Notes: generated by a model not told the origin, from the letters alone. A DNA stretch of 64,000 nt from Chinchilla lanigera (GCF_000276665.1 NW_004955459.1:11851801-11915800); one strand, 5' to 3'; counted from the first letter of the stretch, positions 32,767 to 44,736 are shown. Translations and numbers: made by a program.

Positions 32767-32960
32767 GCTGGGGTGGTGGCACACACCTGTAACCCCAGCA
32801 ATGTGGGATGCTGAGGCAGGGGGATTGCAAGTTTGAGCCCAGCATGGGCAACTTAGTGATTTGGTGAGATCTTGTCTTAAAATAATAAAGAGCTCAGGAT
32901 GCAGCTCAGTGTGAAAGCTCTGAGTCCAATCCCCAGTACCGTGAAAGTAAAAAAAAAAAA
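32767..32960 (+). mobile_element. B1-ID dimeric SINE (plus strand)
   Basis: The B1-like monomer (CTGGGGTGGTGGCACACACC, GGGATGCTGAGGCAGGGGG, GATCTTGTCTTAAAATAATAAA) is followed directly by a shortened ID (GAGCTCAGGATGCAGCTCAG, CCAATCCCCAGTACC) and an A-tail that grades into (GGAA)n. This gives the complete B1-then-ID order. The ID half lacks its GCTTGCC middle, as in the copies at 2.4 and 38.9 kb, so the deletion is likely a family feature. Confidence 0.82.
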
Positions 32961-34955
32961 GGAAGGAAGGAGGGAAGGAGGCCAGTGGTCAAGAGCTATT
33001 GTTGAAGGCCTGTTTTTATTGTATCCCTTGGGGAAAGCAATTGAGGGTACTTGTTGATCTCCCAAAAAAAGAGAAAGCAGTATTGGGAGGAAAGGTTCTC
33101 AGAAACTCAAACAGCCTTCTCAGTGTTGCCTGGATTAGCCAGCAATGGCCTTTGAAAACATCTTAATCAAGGGTGATTAATCCTCATTTACTAGGTGCTT
33201 TGATGTCTTGGAGAGGCAGGGACAACTGGAAGGCCAGACAGAATATTTCAGTCCTTAGTCTGTTTAGAGGTGGGCATTATTATGAGATGCTCTTTTCCTG
33301 TCCTGGCTTCTCTGCTTCACTAATCCATTTATGGGGTGGTTTTTAATCCCGAATCATACAGTTTTCCACAGATATCAGGAGAAATAGACGCAGATATTCA
33401 TTCCCTAAGACTTAGTAGAGACGAAGCTTGTTTTTTCTCTCTTCTGTGGCTGAAGAATATTATCATTACATCTGACTCTCATAACAGCATGACTTTTCTT
33501 CAAAAACCAGTAGAGCAGGACTGGCTTCTTTCTTGTTTTATTTTATTTATGCTACAAACATTAATATAATTCTGAATAAGTGAATGAAAGCACTCCTGGA
33601 CCAACCAGCAGATCACAATACCTGTGAGACTTAGTAGAGTCCCTTTCTGCAGGCCTGTGGGGATGTTCTTGTATTTACCTCTTTTCTGAGCTGGATCACA
33701 GATGTTTCCCCATATTGGTGCAATCCCCCCAGCCTCTTGAAATGGGATTGTTTCCTGATTATAAAAGCGGTACATAGTCTGGTTTTGTGTAGTTATACAC
33801 ATAACAAGTCAGACAGTCACAGTGGACCATTAGAAAAAGCATAAATAAGACATTATAAAAAGTGCCAGTGAAATGGTAGTGCTTTCTCTCTGTTATTTGC
33901 CCTTTGCTGTCCTGTAGTCTCTCTGTCTCTGCCTTTCTCTGCTCTGTCCTGTTTATAGAAAGAAGAAACCTTGCTAAACATTGTGTGGTCATTTTCATCT
34001 ATGACTCCTTCACTAAAAACACCTCTTCTTCTTGGGCACGATTAGGCTCAGAGCAGCACTTACAACTTCTCTGTAGTTTCTTTAAAGAAAGATGGAATTG
34101 TTATCTATGTGCACAAGCTCAATATTGTAAAATTGTATGACCCATCTATTCAAACACTGACCAGTCCTAGCTTGCAAAGTGTCCAGGGCTCTGATAACTG
34201 TAGATTCAGGCAACAGAATTAGTAAAAGATGAGGCAAAGGGATTTCACAGAAATTTAACAGAGGTTTCTGTAGGTCTGATCACACAGTTCGAAATACTGT
34301 TTTTTTAAAATAAATATTTTAAAAATCAGGCAATTCAATGAAAGTCTATAGTAGTGTTTTTTAAAAAATATCTGTCTGGAGGGTAATTTTGTCCCCTTCC
34401 AGGGCACATTCAAATTTCTGGGGTTATGTTTAATTGTTGTGACTGAGGGAAGCAGTGTGTGCTATTGACATGTAGTGGGTAGAGGCCAGGGTTGCTGCTA
34501 ACCCCCTTTCAATGCATAGGAGACTGTACGGCAAAGAACTATCAACTTCCATGTCAGTACTGCCCCAGTTGAGAGGGCTTGCTTTGTGGAGGTCTTGAAC
34601 ATAACAATAAAAATTGCCCCAATGACAAAAGTTGTATGGATTTGTAAAATGACACACCTCAAATTACTGTTAAAATAACTGTTAAAAAAGTAAAGATAAA
34701 CACCGAAATATTGTTTTGTTTTATGTGGCTCAGGAATTGGTGTGGTGGCAACAGATATTCTGTCAGCAATGTGTGTGAAGGGTTCTAAGAAAGCTGTTTC
34801 ATAAAATGTGTGAGTAAAAAAAACCCAACATTTGCAAATAAATGTTGGTGCCTATAATATGTGACTTTAAATACTTGTTTGTAACTAATCTAATGAAATG
34901 AATCTTATAATTGCAATTTTATTTGCTGAACATTGGTACATTGAAATGGCTTTGA
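32961..34955. other. Unassigned DNA
   Basis: No gene is supported. Palindromic AT-rich TTTTTTTAAAATAAATATTTTAAAAA lies at about 34300-34325. The longest frame (33500-33802, minus) has no recognised motif. Confidence 0.45.
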
Positions 34956-34958
34956 AGC

Positions 34959-35040
34959 TTTTTTTGTGGTGCTTGGAATTAAACCCGGGACCTCACACAG
35001 GCTAGGCAAGAGCTGCATGACAGAGCTACATCTCAGCTCC
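34959..35040 (-). repeat. Older-type ID SINE (minus strand)
   Basis: GGTGCTTGGAATTAAACCCG, GGACCTCACACAGGCTAGGC and ACAGAGCTACATCTCAGC are an inverted ID with a CAGCACC-like end. Confidence 0.75.
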
Positions 35041-35760
35041 AAAATCAATCTTTTGATTTTGCTGCTGGGATCAAGGCTGCGTGCTTCACATTCAAATGAG
35101 GTTTCACATATGTGGAAAGTCTACTTCTGGGGTTCTAAGTTCTGTGCATCTGTGTTGGTCATTGCATAAATTATGAATCTGAGAACAATTTTCAGAGGAA
35201 GTCAGACCTTTGCTACACTTATTTGCTTACAAAAATCACATACTGTGAGTTTTAGTATATTGGTGTATTATATGAGTTTTGACAAATGCATACAGTTGTG
35301 TAACAGCTACCACATGAAGATGCAAAACAGTTCTACCCTCTCCCTAACTCCTTCATGCTGCCCTTTGTAATCAACCCCTTTTCTCCATGTTCCTGCCTTT
35401 TCAATTTAACCTTTCATACACTTTACAAGTGGAATGTTTATTTTCAAAATAAACCCTTCTGCTGAGAGCTAGATATACACTGACCCTGTGGCGCTTCATG
35501 GGACAAAGTGACCCTTGGAGCCCTGAGTTCACTGCTCAGCCTCACTCTGGTCCCAACCAGGGTCTTGGGGGGTTGTCTGGGAAACTGGTCCAGTGTAGAA
35601 CAGGCAGGACACTGATTCAGTTTCTGCACAGATCCCTTGTTTGGGGAGTTGGTAATGACAGTGTGGTAGACTAGGAGGATGGAGAGATGGATGAGCTAGA
35701 AGGATAGGGTCCCTGGCCTTACTGGCTTATGTAGCACAGATGTAAGTCAATATGTGGACA
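35041..35760. other. Unassigned DNA
   Basis: No gene or repeat recognised. Confidence 0.45.
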
Positions 35761-35768
35761 AATGTCAT

Positions 35769-36079
35769 CAGCCATCCTTACCCAGAGGTTCCATATCTAT
35801 GGATTCAACCAAACCCAGATGGAAAATATTTTGAAAAATATTGTGTCTGTACTGAGCATATATAGAACGTTTATATAACTATTAATATGATATTTATATT
35901 GTACTAGGACTAGCTCCTATAAGTAACCTAAAGATGATTTAACTAAAGTATGCAGTAGGATGTATGTAGATTATCTGCAAATACTATGCCATTTTGTATG
36001 AGGGACTTAAGCATCAGACGTTTTGGTACCAGTGGGTAGGGGTTCCTGGAACTAATCTCCACAGATGCTGAGAACTGAC
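35769..36079 (+). mobile_element. Tigger/pogo-type MITE
   Basis: GTTCCATATCTATGGATTCA, AGATGATTTAACTAAAGTAT, GCAAATACTATGCCATTTTG and GGGACTTAAGCATCAGACG follow a known nonautonomous Tigger-like element from end to end. Ends CAGCCATCC and GAGAACTG are mutated forms of its inverted termini. Confidence 0.75.
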
Positions 36080-36129
36080 CTTAAAATGTGGAATTCAAGT
36101 TTTGATCAGTGTGAAAAACAAGAGCTACA

Positions 36130-37400
36130 TGTGCTTTGGGAGAGGGAGTCAGCTAACCTAAGGCAAGAACTGTGTGTCTTCTGAGGGAATTGTCCAGGTG
36201 ATCATTCACTTCTGGACAGAAGGAAGCATGCAGAGGGCACCGAGGTAGGAAGAGCACTGAAGATTCCGGAGAAAGCTGTGGGGCAGGACAGGCAGGGAGC
36301 CCCTGGAGCTGTGGCCAGGAATTAAATCGAACAGGCCTGATTATGGGTGCCATTAAAACTTTTAGAAAATCAACTTTACCTCGAGACTTGAGGTATGCAG
36401 AACTGACTGGAGCGTGAGGCAGGCACATGTGATGTGGAGGGGACAGGGAAGAAACTGGTGTTTCAGCAGGGTTGATGATAGTTGGGCAGGGAGGTGGAGG
36501 TGAAAATAAAGACCGGCCAATGCGCGAGGTCCACGCTGAGGTCAGTGAGTGAGAGTTGCTGTGGCTGGGTTGAGAGAGTCAGGGGCTCTACCAGTTTCTG
36601 GCTCAAGCATCTGCCTTTTTGGATGTGGAAGCCTCTGCAGGGGGTCAGGGTTCGGAGAAGAAGCCAGACTGGGGCACAGGGGAGACTTGCAGCAGGAAGT
36701 GCCCGGGAGGCTGATAGAGATCCAGGCCTGCGGCTCCAGGGATTACCTCCCAGGCATCAGTTGTTTATGCTTCAGAAAGGCCCACCACCTTCTCATTCCT
36801 GAGATGGTTATGGGGCAAAACTATAGGGGTGATGTGGTGTCTGACCTAGGAGCACTGAATTTGGAAGTAGGACACATTTAGATTAATGTTGCAAAAGAAA
36901 TATGATGGTGCAGGCACTCGGGCCCTGCAGAAGGCATGGTTTCTTTTGTCTAAGGGAGTCTGGAAAGCTCCCTGTCCAGCTTTGCTGCACACAAGGCTTT
37001 CCTAGTGGGGAAATAGGAAGAGCATCATTCTGGGGAGAGAAAGCAGTACATGAATCGTTCACAAGACACGAAGATGGATGGTCCACTCAGGGAATTTCCT
37101 GTAGCTTGATAGAATCAGGCAGTAGAGTTTTTGTATCAGGAGTTGGAGGTGGGACTTTGGGGCCAGAGTGTTGAACTTGTCTGCCTTCTCAGGGAGAAGT
37201 CAGGAAGGACTGTAAAGATCTGTGGCTGCAGACTGCAGTACAGAATGGAATGAGAAAGACTCACATCAGGGAGGTGGCCGGGCGGACATTGCAGGTGTCC
37301 AGATGAGCAGAAGTGGGGCTCAAGATGGTGGGTACTAGGGACATTGAGAAAGGGATGATTTAGCAATTTAGGAGGCCAAACCTGTTATTCTCTATGATGG
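36130..37400. repeat. Old purine-rich interspersed repeat, family not named
   Basis: GTTTCTGGCTCAAGCATCTG, GGAGACTTGCAGCAGGAAG, ATTGCAGGTGTCCAGATGAG and TGGTGGGTACTAGGGACATTG recall a mammal-wide G/A-rich repeat that I know by sequence but cannot name. The order suggests two partial copies (about 36130-36800 and 36930-37400). Frames here (90-110 codons) reflect composition rather than coding. Confidence 0.4.
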
Positions 37401-38040
37401 AAGAGATGTAGGGAAGGACAGGAGATTACATTGTTTCTTTTTCCAACATACAACTGATAGCCATGCTGTTAACCATAATGCAGATTCCGGATGAGGGAGT
37501 TTTCCAGTGAAAGCAGTGGATTCTGTTTTGTGTGTATGTACACATGTTCTATGTGAATTCCTGAGGGGTTTCCACGAGCTCCATGGGACAAGCAGGATGG
37601 TGAGGACCTGTGCTAGTAACTGATTCTCTGGCATGTTGTCACTGGGTATTCTACACTGCACAGCTCTATGGTTTATGGTTCTCCCTTTAGATCCATGGAT
37701 ACTCTTAAAAAAAGGAACTGGGTCCTACTTCCCTTTCCCCCCCAGTGGGCATGTTACATAGATAGGTCTTTCAAATATTTTCTATTTCATCTCACAGTAA
37801 AAAAATAAATTTTTACATCATTCACAGTCATACCTCTAAAACACACCAAAAGTGAAATGTTTTATAAAATCTTAGCCGTAGCACCTGCAGTGTGCTTTTA
37901 TCTTCGCTCTCTCTCCCCTCCTCATTTCTCTTCTAGTTCCATTTAGCTGTCACTTTCCTGTATTTATGTCAGATCAGTGAGTTGCAGTCTGTAGGTGGTA
38001 AACCACTGAGGCCAGGCACACAGTTGATACCTTAGAATTT
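37401..38040. other. Unassigned DNA
   Basis: No recognised feature. Confidence 0.45.
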
Positions 38041-38044
38041 GTAG

Positions 38045-38205
38045 TTAGACACATTTGGGTTTAAATTCTGCTCTGCTCCTGAATAGTGTCATGGCCCTGG
38101 GCAAACCATTTAACCTGTCAGAGCCCCAATTTTTCCATTTATAAAATAGAAATGAATGTCTGACTCATGGTAAATGCGAAGTAAGTAAGAAAGTGAATAT
38201 GCATA
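38045..38205 (+). repeat. MIR SINE
   Basis: TTTGGGTTTAAATTCTGCTC, CATGGCCCTGGGCAAACCA and TTTAACCTGTCAGAGCCCC, then TTCCATTTATAAAATAG, give MIR in plus orientation. Confidence 0.85.
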
Positions 38206-38217
38206 GACAAACCTGGT

Positions 38218-38585
38218 TGTCTGAGTTGGTTTTGCTGCTGGAAATGAATTACCACAGAATTAGCGGCTTAAAGCAACATAGACTTGTTATCTTACAGTTC
38301 TGACAGTCAATTGTTTGGGAAGCTTTAGAGAAGATAGTTTCTTCTCCTTTTTCCGGTTCCTAGAAGCCAGCTGCATTCTGGTCTTAGGTGTATTCCAACT
38401 TCAAAGCCAGCAGTGAAACATCCTCAAATCTCTCTTAGACTCTGGCCTACTTACTCCCTCCTTCCATGTCTAAAGGTCCTTATCTACCAGGGTGTCAGTG
38501 TCATTAAAATAGTCCAGGGTGATTCTCTTATTTTAAGGTTAGCACTGGCAGACTTAATTCCACTGAAACCTTAACAAGCCCTTGC
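38218..38585 (-). mobile_element. MLT1-like LTR (minus strand)
   Basis: GGTTTTGCTGCTGGAAATG, AATTAGCGGCTTAAAGCAAC and TATCTTACAGTTCTGACAG, with TCCTTATCTACCAGGGTGTC and a closing CTTAATTCCACTGAAACC, follow an inverted MLT1-class LTR. The outer end is approximate. Confidence 0.6.
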
Positions 38586-38900
38586 CGTTGGACTTACAGT
38601 CCCTAGGCTCTGGGCCTAGGATGTGGACATCTTCAGAGGCAGTCATTAATTTGCATTCCACAATAGTATAGTGAGGGGAACCCCAGGAATGTTCAATGAA
38701 AAGTTGGTGACATTGAAGTACTTTTATAACACTGAGATTCTGTGAAATTAAAAAAAAAGAAACCAGTGCTACATCAAACAATCTAACGCTTTAGTATACG
38801 TTCAATCTTAGATCAGATTCCCACTTTACATTGGGATGCTAACATTTAAAATTATCACTAGAACTTCTTAGATACATTAGGCTATTAGGTAAGTATGAAT
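38586..38900. other. Unassigned DNA
   Basis: No recognised feature. Confidence 0.4.
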
Positions 38901-39075
38901 GTATGTATGTATGCATGTATTCTGTGGTACTGGAGACTGAACCCAGGGCCTTTGCACTGAGCTGCATCCCAGCTCTTTTCATTTTTTAATTTCAAGTCAA
39001 GTTCTTGCAAAGTCCCTTGCCTACTTATTAAGTTGCCCAGGCTGGGCTCAAACTTGTTTTCCTCCTGCCTCAGGT
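38901..39075 (-). mobile_element. B1-ID dimeric SINE (minus strand) with (TATG)n edge
   Basis: After a short (TATG)n run the ID half (GGTACTGGAGACTGAACCCAG, CACTGAGCTGCATCCCAGC) precedes the B1 half (AGTTGCCCAGGCTGGGCTC, TTTTCCTCCTGCCTCAGG) in minus orientation. It has the same shortened ID as at 2.4 and 32.8 kb. Confidence 0.7.
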
Positions 39076-39312
39076 TTCAAATTTTGAAAGTATGTTTGCA
39101 TGTAGTAGAAGCTCAGCAAATATATGGTGAGTTAATGACGAAACAATTAATACTCAAAAGAAAAAAAAAGAGCAAGTTGTGATTTTTTTTTTTACAATTA
39201 TACAAAACAGTTGCTTTTCCTGGGGATTAGTGTCTTGAAAAAAAGAAGCACAGTTATAATAAGACCACATCTCTACAAATGCTAACATTATTATTCTACA
39301 GGTTTTCAGCAT

Positions 39313-39800
39313 TTCTCCTAGACTACACCTGGAGCTAGGCGCAAAGCTCTTGCTGTTTTTTTACGGGAAAAATCTACCTCCTCTGGTGATGAGATTAAAG
39401 AGCTAAATCCCCGTATGCTTAGCGGGAGGCAATGAGGGCGGCACCTCGTTCCCCACCACCTGGACTGCATGAGATCTGGAAGGAGGGTCCACAACAGCAC
39501 AAAAAGAACTCCAGGAGCTCTGGAGATAGCTCTGCTCCTCTCAGCAGCAGGAGAAGGGTGGCTGGGGGAGTGTATCACTCCTTCTGATGGGGAGTGACCG
39601 AGCAGGACAAGGCAAGTCAACAGCCCGCTGAAAGAAGTGCCGGGCATCGCTATGCATTCAGCGGGCCGGGCCCACCCAGCACGGAGCAGGAGGGACTTCG
39701 GAAGCATTTGCATGATGGATGGCCTGCCTCAGACTTCGTTTGCCCTCCCTCACTTGTGAAGAATCAGCCTTTCATTTCCCAGATATTTTTTGCCTCTAGA
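39313..39800. promoter_or_regulatory. CpG-richer repeat-free block, candidate regulatory sequence
   Basis: I count 15 CpG dinucleotides in about 490 bp, far above the surrounding DNA, with no recognised repeat. A perfect octamer ATTTGCAT (POU-factor type) lies at 39706-39713, just after a GC-rich CGGGCCGGGCCC segment. A 131-codon minus frame crosses the block but I recognise no protein. It could be an enhancer, a weak promoter, an exon or a decayed LTR. Confidence 0.35.
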
Positions 39801-40104
39801 TGAATGCCCCCCTTGCACAGTTGTCAGCCTGTGTCTGATATCGTATTGATTCATGTTGTTCTGCAAAGTGAGGTAGTTTGCTCTCCGGAAACCAGGAGCG
39901 CGGCCTTGTAGAGCTCATTTCTGAAACTTAGTGCCTTTTCTAGAGCAGACCCTTACTAAGTTTGTGTTGATTTTACCAGATAATAGATTCAAATCACTAC
40001 TCCAACACTTCTACAGTTTTCTTGACTTCTTGTCAAATAATTCTAGAAATTAACTGTCTCTTCAGAGAGAATAAAATTCCAAGCTTTGGAATTAGAGCAT
40101 GATC

Positions 40105-40265
40105 AGCTCTCTATTTGGGCAATTACTTGCAAGCTATGTGATCTCGAGCAAATTATGTAAATAATCTGAGCCCCAGTTTGCTTATCTATAAAATGGGAAT
40201 AATAATGTTACTAACTTTATAAAATTAATGTGAGAACTAGTAAAGCTTTAAGAGAGACACTGATC
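40105..40265 (+). repeat. MIR SINE
   Basis: CAAGCTATGTGATCTCGAGC, AAATTATGTAAATAATCTGAG, CCCCAGTTTGCTTATC and TATAAAATGGGAATAATAAT form a clear plus-strand MIR core. Confidence 0.85.
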
Positions 40266-42695
40266 CGAGTGTGTTGTTTCCACTGCTCTGACATAATAGA
40301 TTATCATGTGAAGTTTTGATCTCCCCAGCTATGGCTCTCTATGGCCTTTGTTTTTGTTCAGGATGCTTGGGATATTTGCTATCAGAACCAACAGACAATA
40401 AGCCAGAGAGAGAAGCCCCAGGAAAACCAGAGATGAAAGGAGTCCAGCCCTAAGGCAGCTTCCCTGCTCTCTGAAAGGAGTTCTCTGAGAGGATCTTTTT
40501 ATACTCAAGGGAGGACTTTGGGTCTCGAAAAATGTTTCTTAGAGTGATACTTTTGTGGCCCTTTGGCTATCTTTATTAAGATCATGGTCCCTAGCAAGTA
40601 AAGTTCCTTGGGGAGAACTTGTGAGTCAAATTTGCAGAAGCAGGCTCTTGGCAGGCCCTGAGGGATGGTGGCAGAGCAAACTCAGGTTGAAAGTAGTTGT
40701 GGCAGCATGGAGTATTTCTGCTTCCCTGTTTTCCATCTTGTCCATCTGCCTAGAGTCTTCCAGCCTCTGATCAGACATTTTCCTCCGTTATGATGCCCTG
40801 CCCCCTGACACCACAAACTCACATCTCCCATAGTGCTCCCTGGTGAGGATTGAGCTGTGAAAGCATAAATGGCATCTGAAGCTAGTAGGAATCCCTGGCC
40901 CATGATAGCAGCTGTGTGACTTTTTCCCTGCTGAGTTGGGAAGCTTTTGGCGGCAAGTAACGGAACCCTCAGTGAACACTGGCTATATTTATTCATGACA
41001 ATGTTCACTGTTAATTTATAAAGAAGTTTAGAGGTAGGCAGTTCCAGCAGTTCCAGGATCTTTGGATGGTTCAGTAATTGCAATGGCGACCCAGACTCTC
41101 ACTACCTCTCTGCTCTGCTATCTTGTGCGGCCAGTAAGTTGCTCCAGCTCAGGGTCCTGTGTGCTCAGACCCTTGCCGCAAGAAGAAGGGTGATGCCAAA
41201 GAGTCTCTTTAGAGGATCTCTGTCTTTTAATTATGCACATGAAAGTCTTCCATGGAGTTTGCTTATGAATCATTGGTCAGAACTATGTTCATCCATCCTC
41301 CAACCTCTGACTCAGAGGAATAGTTTGCTCACTGACTTAGAAAGATCATGGCTCCTACCCTGGAAGATGGGTTCTTTTTCCTTCTTTGTGACCAAGAAGT
41401 CTCCACCAGTTTAGCAGTAAGGTGAAGGAAAGGCTACTGGGCTGATAGTGAACAATATCTGCCATACCTGCTGCATTTTCTTCTCCCAGCTGCTCTGCCC
41501 TGCCTGCGTCCTCCTCAGGTGCCTCCTTAGGTCATCCCCGCGACCTCTGTTTTTTTCTAGAGGTAAACGCTTTTCTCTGACAGTTATGAAGTGTTAATAA
41601 ATAACTCTGAAATGTTTCCCTGGATTTATTTGTGTGCTCTGGCTCCCTAAATGCAGCACAGGATAAGGACTGCATCATATTCATTTTGGTCTCTAGTATG
41701 TGGCACAAGTGTGTTATGTACACGTACCAATGCCCCCTGAAAAATGGAATCATTATGCACTGCAAGCATGTACTAATAAAAAATTTTAAGAAATGTTTGT
41801 TGGAGAAAACAAGTGTCTAGATTCTGAATTTAATAGAAAGCCTGACAGAGTGGGGTACAAATGAGGTTCCAGTTCGTGAAGAACTCATGGGTGGAGGACA
41901 GAAGAGTGATCTATTGAAACATAGGACTAGTGTCACATTCTTGTATATATTTCCTGTAATGAGAATGCTGAGTTACCGCATACAAAAGCTCAGTAAACAT
42001 TGTGGCAGTGGATTGGATTTCCTAAGGAAAGAAAGAAAGTACAAGTGGCCTCCAGTCTGCACTAAGGCTCACCTGCCTGGGCATTCTTTAACCAGCTTTG
42101 GGGAAGTCATTCAGCATCACTTGAAATGTCATTCATACTATGCAAGTTATCTTCTTTTTATTTTGTTTAGTCTTCCATACCCTCTGCCCTGCTAAGTACT
42201 CCAGCATCTCTTGGGTCATAGCAGTGGTTCTTGTCTTATTTGGGGAATCCTTTAAAAAAATCCTTTTTTTGTCCTTTATAGGCTACAAGTGGTCCAGACT
42301 GTTCCTTCATCCTCTTCCCTCATGGACTGAATTGCTCCCTGTTACTGAGGATGTCCTTTTTCCTACACAGTTAAAAATATATATTCTACTGTTAGCTCAG
42401 TTCATTAGATTTTTTTTCCAACTTACATAGCTGCGTGTAAGTAATTCATGTAAATTTTCCTGAGACAGAAGAAGAATGGAATTGTGGTATGTCACATTTA
42501 CTTGTCTTGCAGGAACTACTGGTACTCATGGATGTGATAACTCAAGATTGACCTTATTCTATGTGTACAAGAAGCAGGAATTTAATGAACAGACCTTACA
42601 GTGGTCAGGATGGAAGTGAGGAAAGTGAGTAAGTGGGCATGGGTTAAACCTGAATCAGTACACTTTTTCATCCATGCCCCTACTCTCCATATTTT
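40266..42695. other. Unassigned DNA, possible L2 fragment at 41.63-41.72 kb
   Basis: ACTGCATCATATTCATTTTG and GTCTCTAGTATGTGGCAC are L2-3'-end-like. Frames up to 133 codons (40682-41083, minus) are not recognised and overlap other frames. Confidence 0.4.
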
Positions 42696-42698
42696 CCA

Positions 42699-43109
42699 TG
42701 TTGTGCTTTGGATCTGGCCTGTCCTCCAAATCTTTTATGTGCTCAGAAGTGGGGTTTTTGGAGGGCGGCTAGGTCAAGGAGGTGCTGTACTCATTGGTAG
42801 ATTTATCCACTGGTGAATTCTATAGCTGACTGTACTGCTGGGAGGTCGGTCCTAATGGAGGAAGCAGTCACCGGAGTGTGACCTGGAAGAATACATCTCC
42901 ATCCTTGGCTCTGCCCTTCTCTCTCTGCTTCCTGGCCACCATGCCATGAGCAGCTTTCCTCCACAGCAGGCCCTTCTACTGTGCCACTTCTGTGTTTCAG
43001 TGTGCTAGCCATGGACTGGAAACTTCCAACACTGTGAGTAAAATAAATCTCTCCTTTAAATTGTGGGTGTTGGGTATTTTGTCCCAGCGATGAGAAAATG
43101 ACTAAGACA
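42699..43109 (+). mobile_element. Solo MaLR-like LTR
   Basis: It starts TGTTGTGCTTTGGATCTGGC and ends GAAAATGACTAAGACA. Before the end lie CACTGTGAGTAAAATAAATC (AATAAA) and GGGTATTTTGTCCCAGCGATG, the family tail. About 411 bp, solo. Confidence 0.72.
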
Positions 43110-43211
43110 GACCTTGTAGATTTTTCCATCTACCAAGGATGGAGAACACTGCATGCCTAACTGAGGCATTTTCCCATTGAAGGCTTGAATTTTATAAGAA
43201 CACAATAAGAC

Positions 43212-43651
43212 TGTATCAGTCAGTGCTTACTAGAGAGAGAGATTTAATGCAAGTTATACAAATATATAAGAATTTACAAGATTGGCTTACAATGGCTCCC
43301 ACAGAGTCAGGTGTGGAAGAGTGCACAAGGGTTGTCTGTGTGCTGGAGATCCAAAGGATCCAGTTGAAGGCCTGGAGTTCACTTCAGTATCCTCTGTGAG
43401 TCTGTATCAAGAGGCAGAAGGGTCTGTGCTGGAGGCTGAAGAGTCTTCTGGAAGAGTGAAGAAAATGTCCAAGGTAAGGGGAACACTAGAGCTCTTCTAA
43501 AGAAACAGAGGTGAGCCTTCCTTCTTCATTTCCCTTTTATACCATTCTTGTGACCATCCTCCCTAGAGTGGGTCTTCCTCACCCAGAATTATGCGGGGTC
43601 AACTTAGTTGGATGTTTCTTTCTCAAGTTGACACATCAGTTAACTATCACA
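43212..43651 (-). mobile_element. ERVL/MLT2-like LTR (minus strand)
   Basis: It starts TGTATCAGTCAGTGCTTACT and ends CAAGTTGACACATCAGTTAA with CTATCACA. In reverse this is TGTGATAGTTAACTGATGTG ... TACA, the layout of ERVL-class LTRs that begin with a GTTAA..GTGTCAACTTG motif. It lies 100 bp from a MaLR LTR. Internal frames are not genes. Confidence 0.6.
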
Positions 43652-43860
43652 AAGACTGAAAACAATTAGACTGAAAGAAATGGAAAAATTGATTGTCCAA
43701 CCTCTTACTTTAACCATAGTATCTCTACATCTCAACAAGCAAGTGAAAAATCATTAATTCAGGTAATAACCCTAATATTAACCCTTGGATCCATTACTAC
43801 AGCATTCTGAATTATGACAGGTGTGGAATGGATGAATTTATGTGTTTTAAAAATATATTT

Positions 43861-44007
43861 GGGCGGGGCATGGTGGCGCACACCTGTAATCCCAGCACTC
43901 AGGAGGCTGAGGCAGGAGGATCGTTGCAAGTTCAAGACCAGCCTGGGCTACAAAGTGAGCTCAAGGCCAGCCTGAACTGCACAGTGAGACCCTGTCTCAA
44001 AAAAGAC

Positions 44008-44008
<1 letters not shown>
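43861..44008 (+). mobile_element. B1 SINE (plus strand)
   Basis: GGGCGGGGCATGGTGGCGCA, TCCCAGCACTCAGGAGGCTG (7SL-type), then a CAAGTTCAAGACCAGCC B box. The following GCCTGGGCTACAAAGTGAGC and GCCTGAACTGCACAGTGAGA are the two arms of the rodent B1 internal duplication. The copy is well preserved. Confidence 0.95.

Positions 44009-44009
<1 letters not shown>

Positions 44010-44039
<30 letters not shown>
44010..44039. repeat. (AT)n microsatellite at a B1 tail
   Basis: About 15 AT units directly follow the B1 A-tail. Confidence 0.96.
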
Positions 44040-44041
<2 letters not shown>

Positions 44042-44289
44042 GTGTATTTTGTATGAGATGATTAAAAAGTAAACCATGCACAAGAGAAGGCTATTATGAA
44101 ACATGGTATCTGTATTCTAAACCTGACTCCCCTAATGAGCTGACCTTGGCTAAAGTATTTAGCATGTGAGGCTCAGGTTCCATCACACGAGGCACCAGGG
44201 CATTTCCATTTATATTTTAGAAACCTTGAGAGAGTCAAATGAGGTCATGGATATAAGCAAAATAAAACAATGCCCAATACTCTGACAAG

Positions 44290-44735
44290 GTGCTGTTCTC
44301 AGCAGCCTGTGGCTCCATCTCACTTTGTTTGTGTTCCTTTGTTCATTCTGGGCTATGGCCTTCACCTTGCATTCTTGTCATCTTGCTTGTTTGTCTGAGC
44401 TGGTTCCAGGAACTGGCTGTTAATTGTGGAGCTGACCTCAAACTGGAATGTACTGCCCTCCTGATAAGAAAATGCCCTCACCAGGAGTTCATCACCTCTA
44501 GTTGGCACAATGGCACCAGACTGCTGTACTTAAGCTCCTGGGAAATATTGATTTCTGCATATATCCCGTAACCTGTTCCTCATATAAATATCCTTTCCTT
44601 CCGCCAAAGGCCTGAGAGGGGGAAACCAGAGACACTGATCTGTCTCTCTTCAAGGTTGTTGGCATCCTCAATAAAGTTTCCCTTTCCTTCCCCAACCACA
44701 CTGCGCTCTCAGGGATTGCTTTTTCATGTGATGAG
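44290..44735 (+). mobile_element. Retroviral-type solo LTR
   Basis: A TATA-like CATATAAATATCC at about 44580 is followed 85 bp later by CTCAATAAAGTTTCCC (AATAAA, polyadenylation signal) and a GGGATTGCTTTTTC 3' region. The TATA-to-AATAAA distance fits the U3-R arrangement of a class I/II retroviral LTR. The 5' edge is uncertain (44290 or 44393). No internal retroviral sequence is present. Confidence 0.6.
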
Positions 44736-44736
44736 C

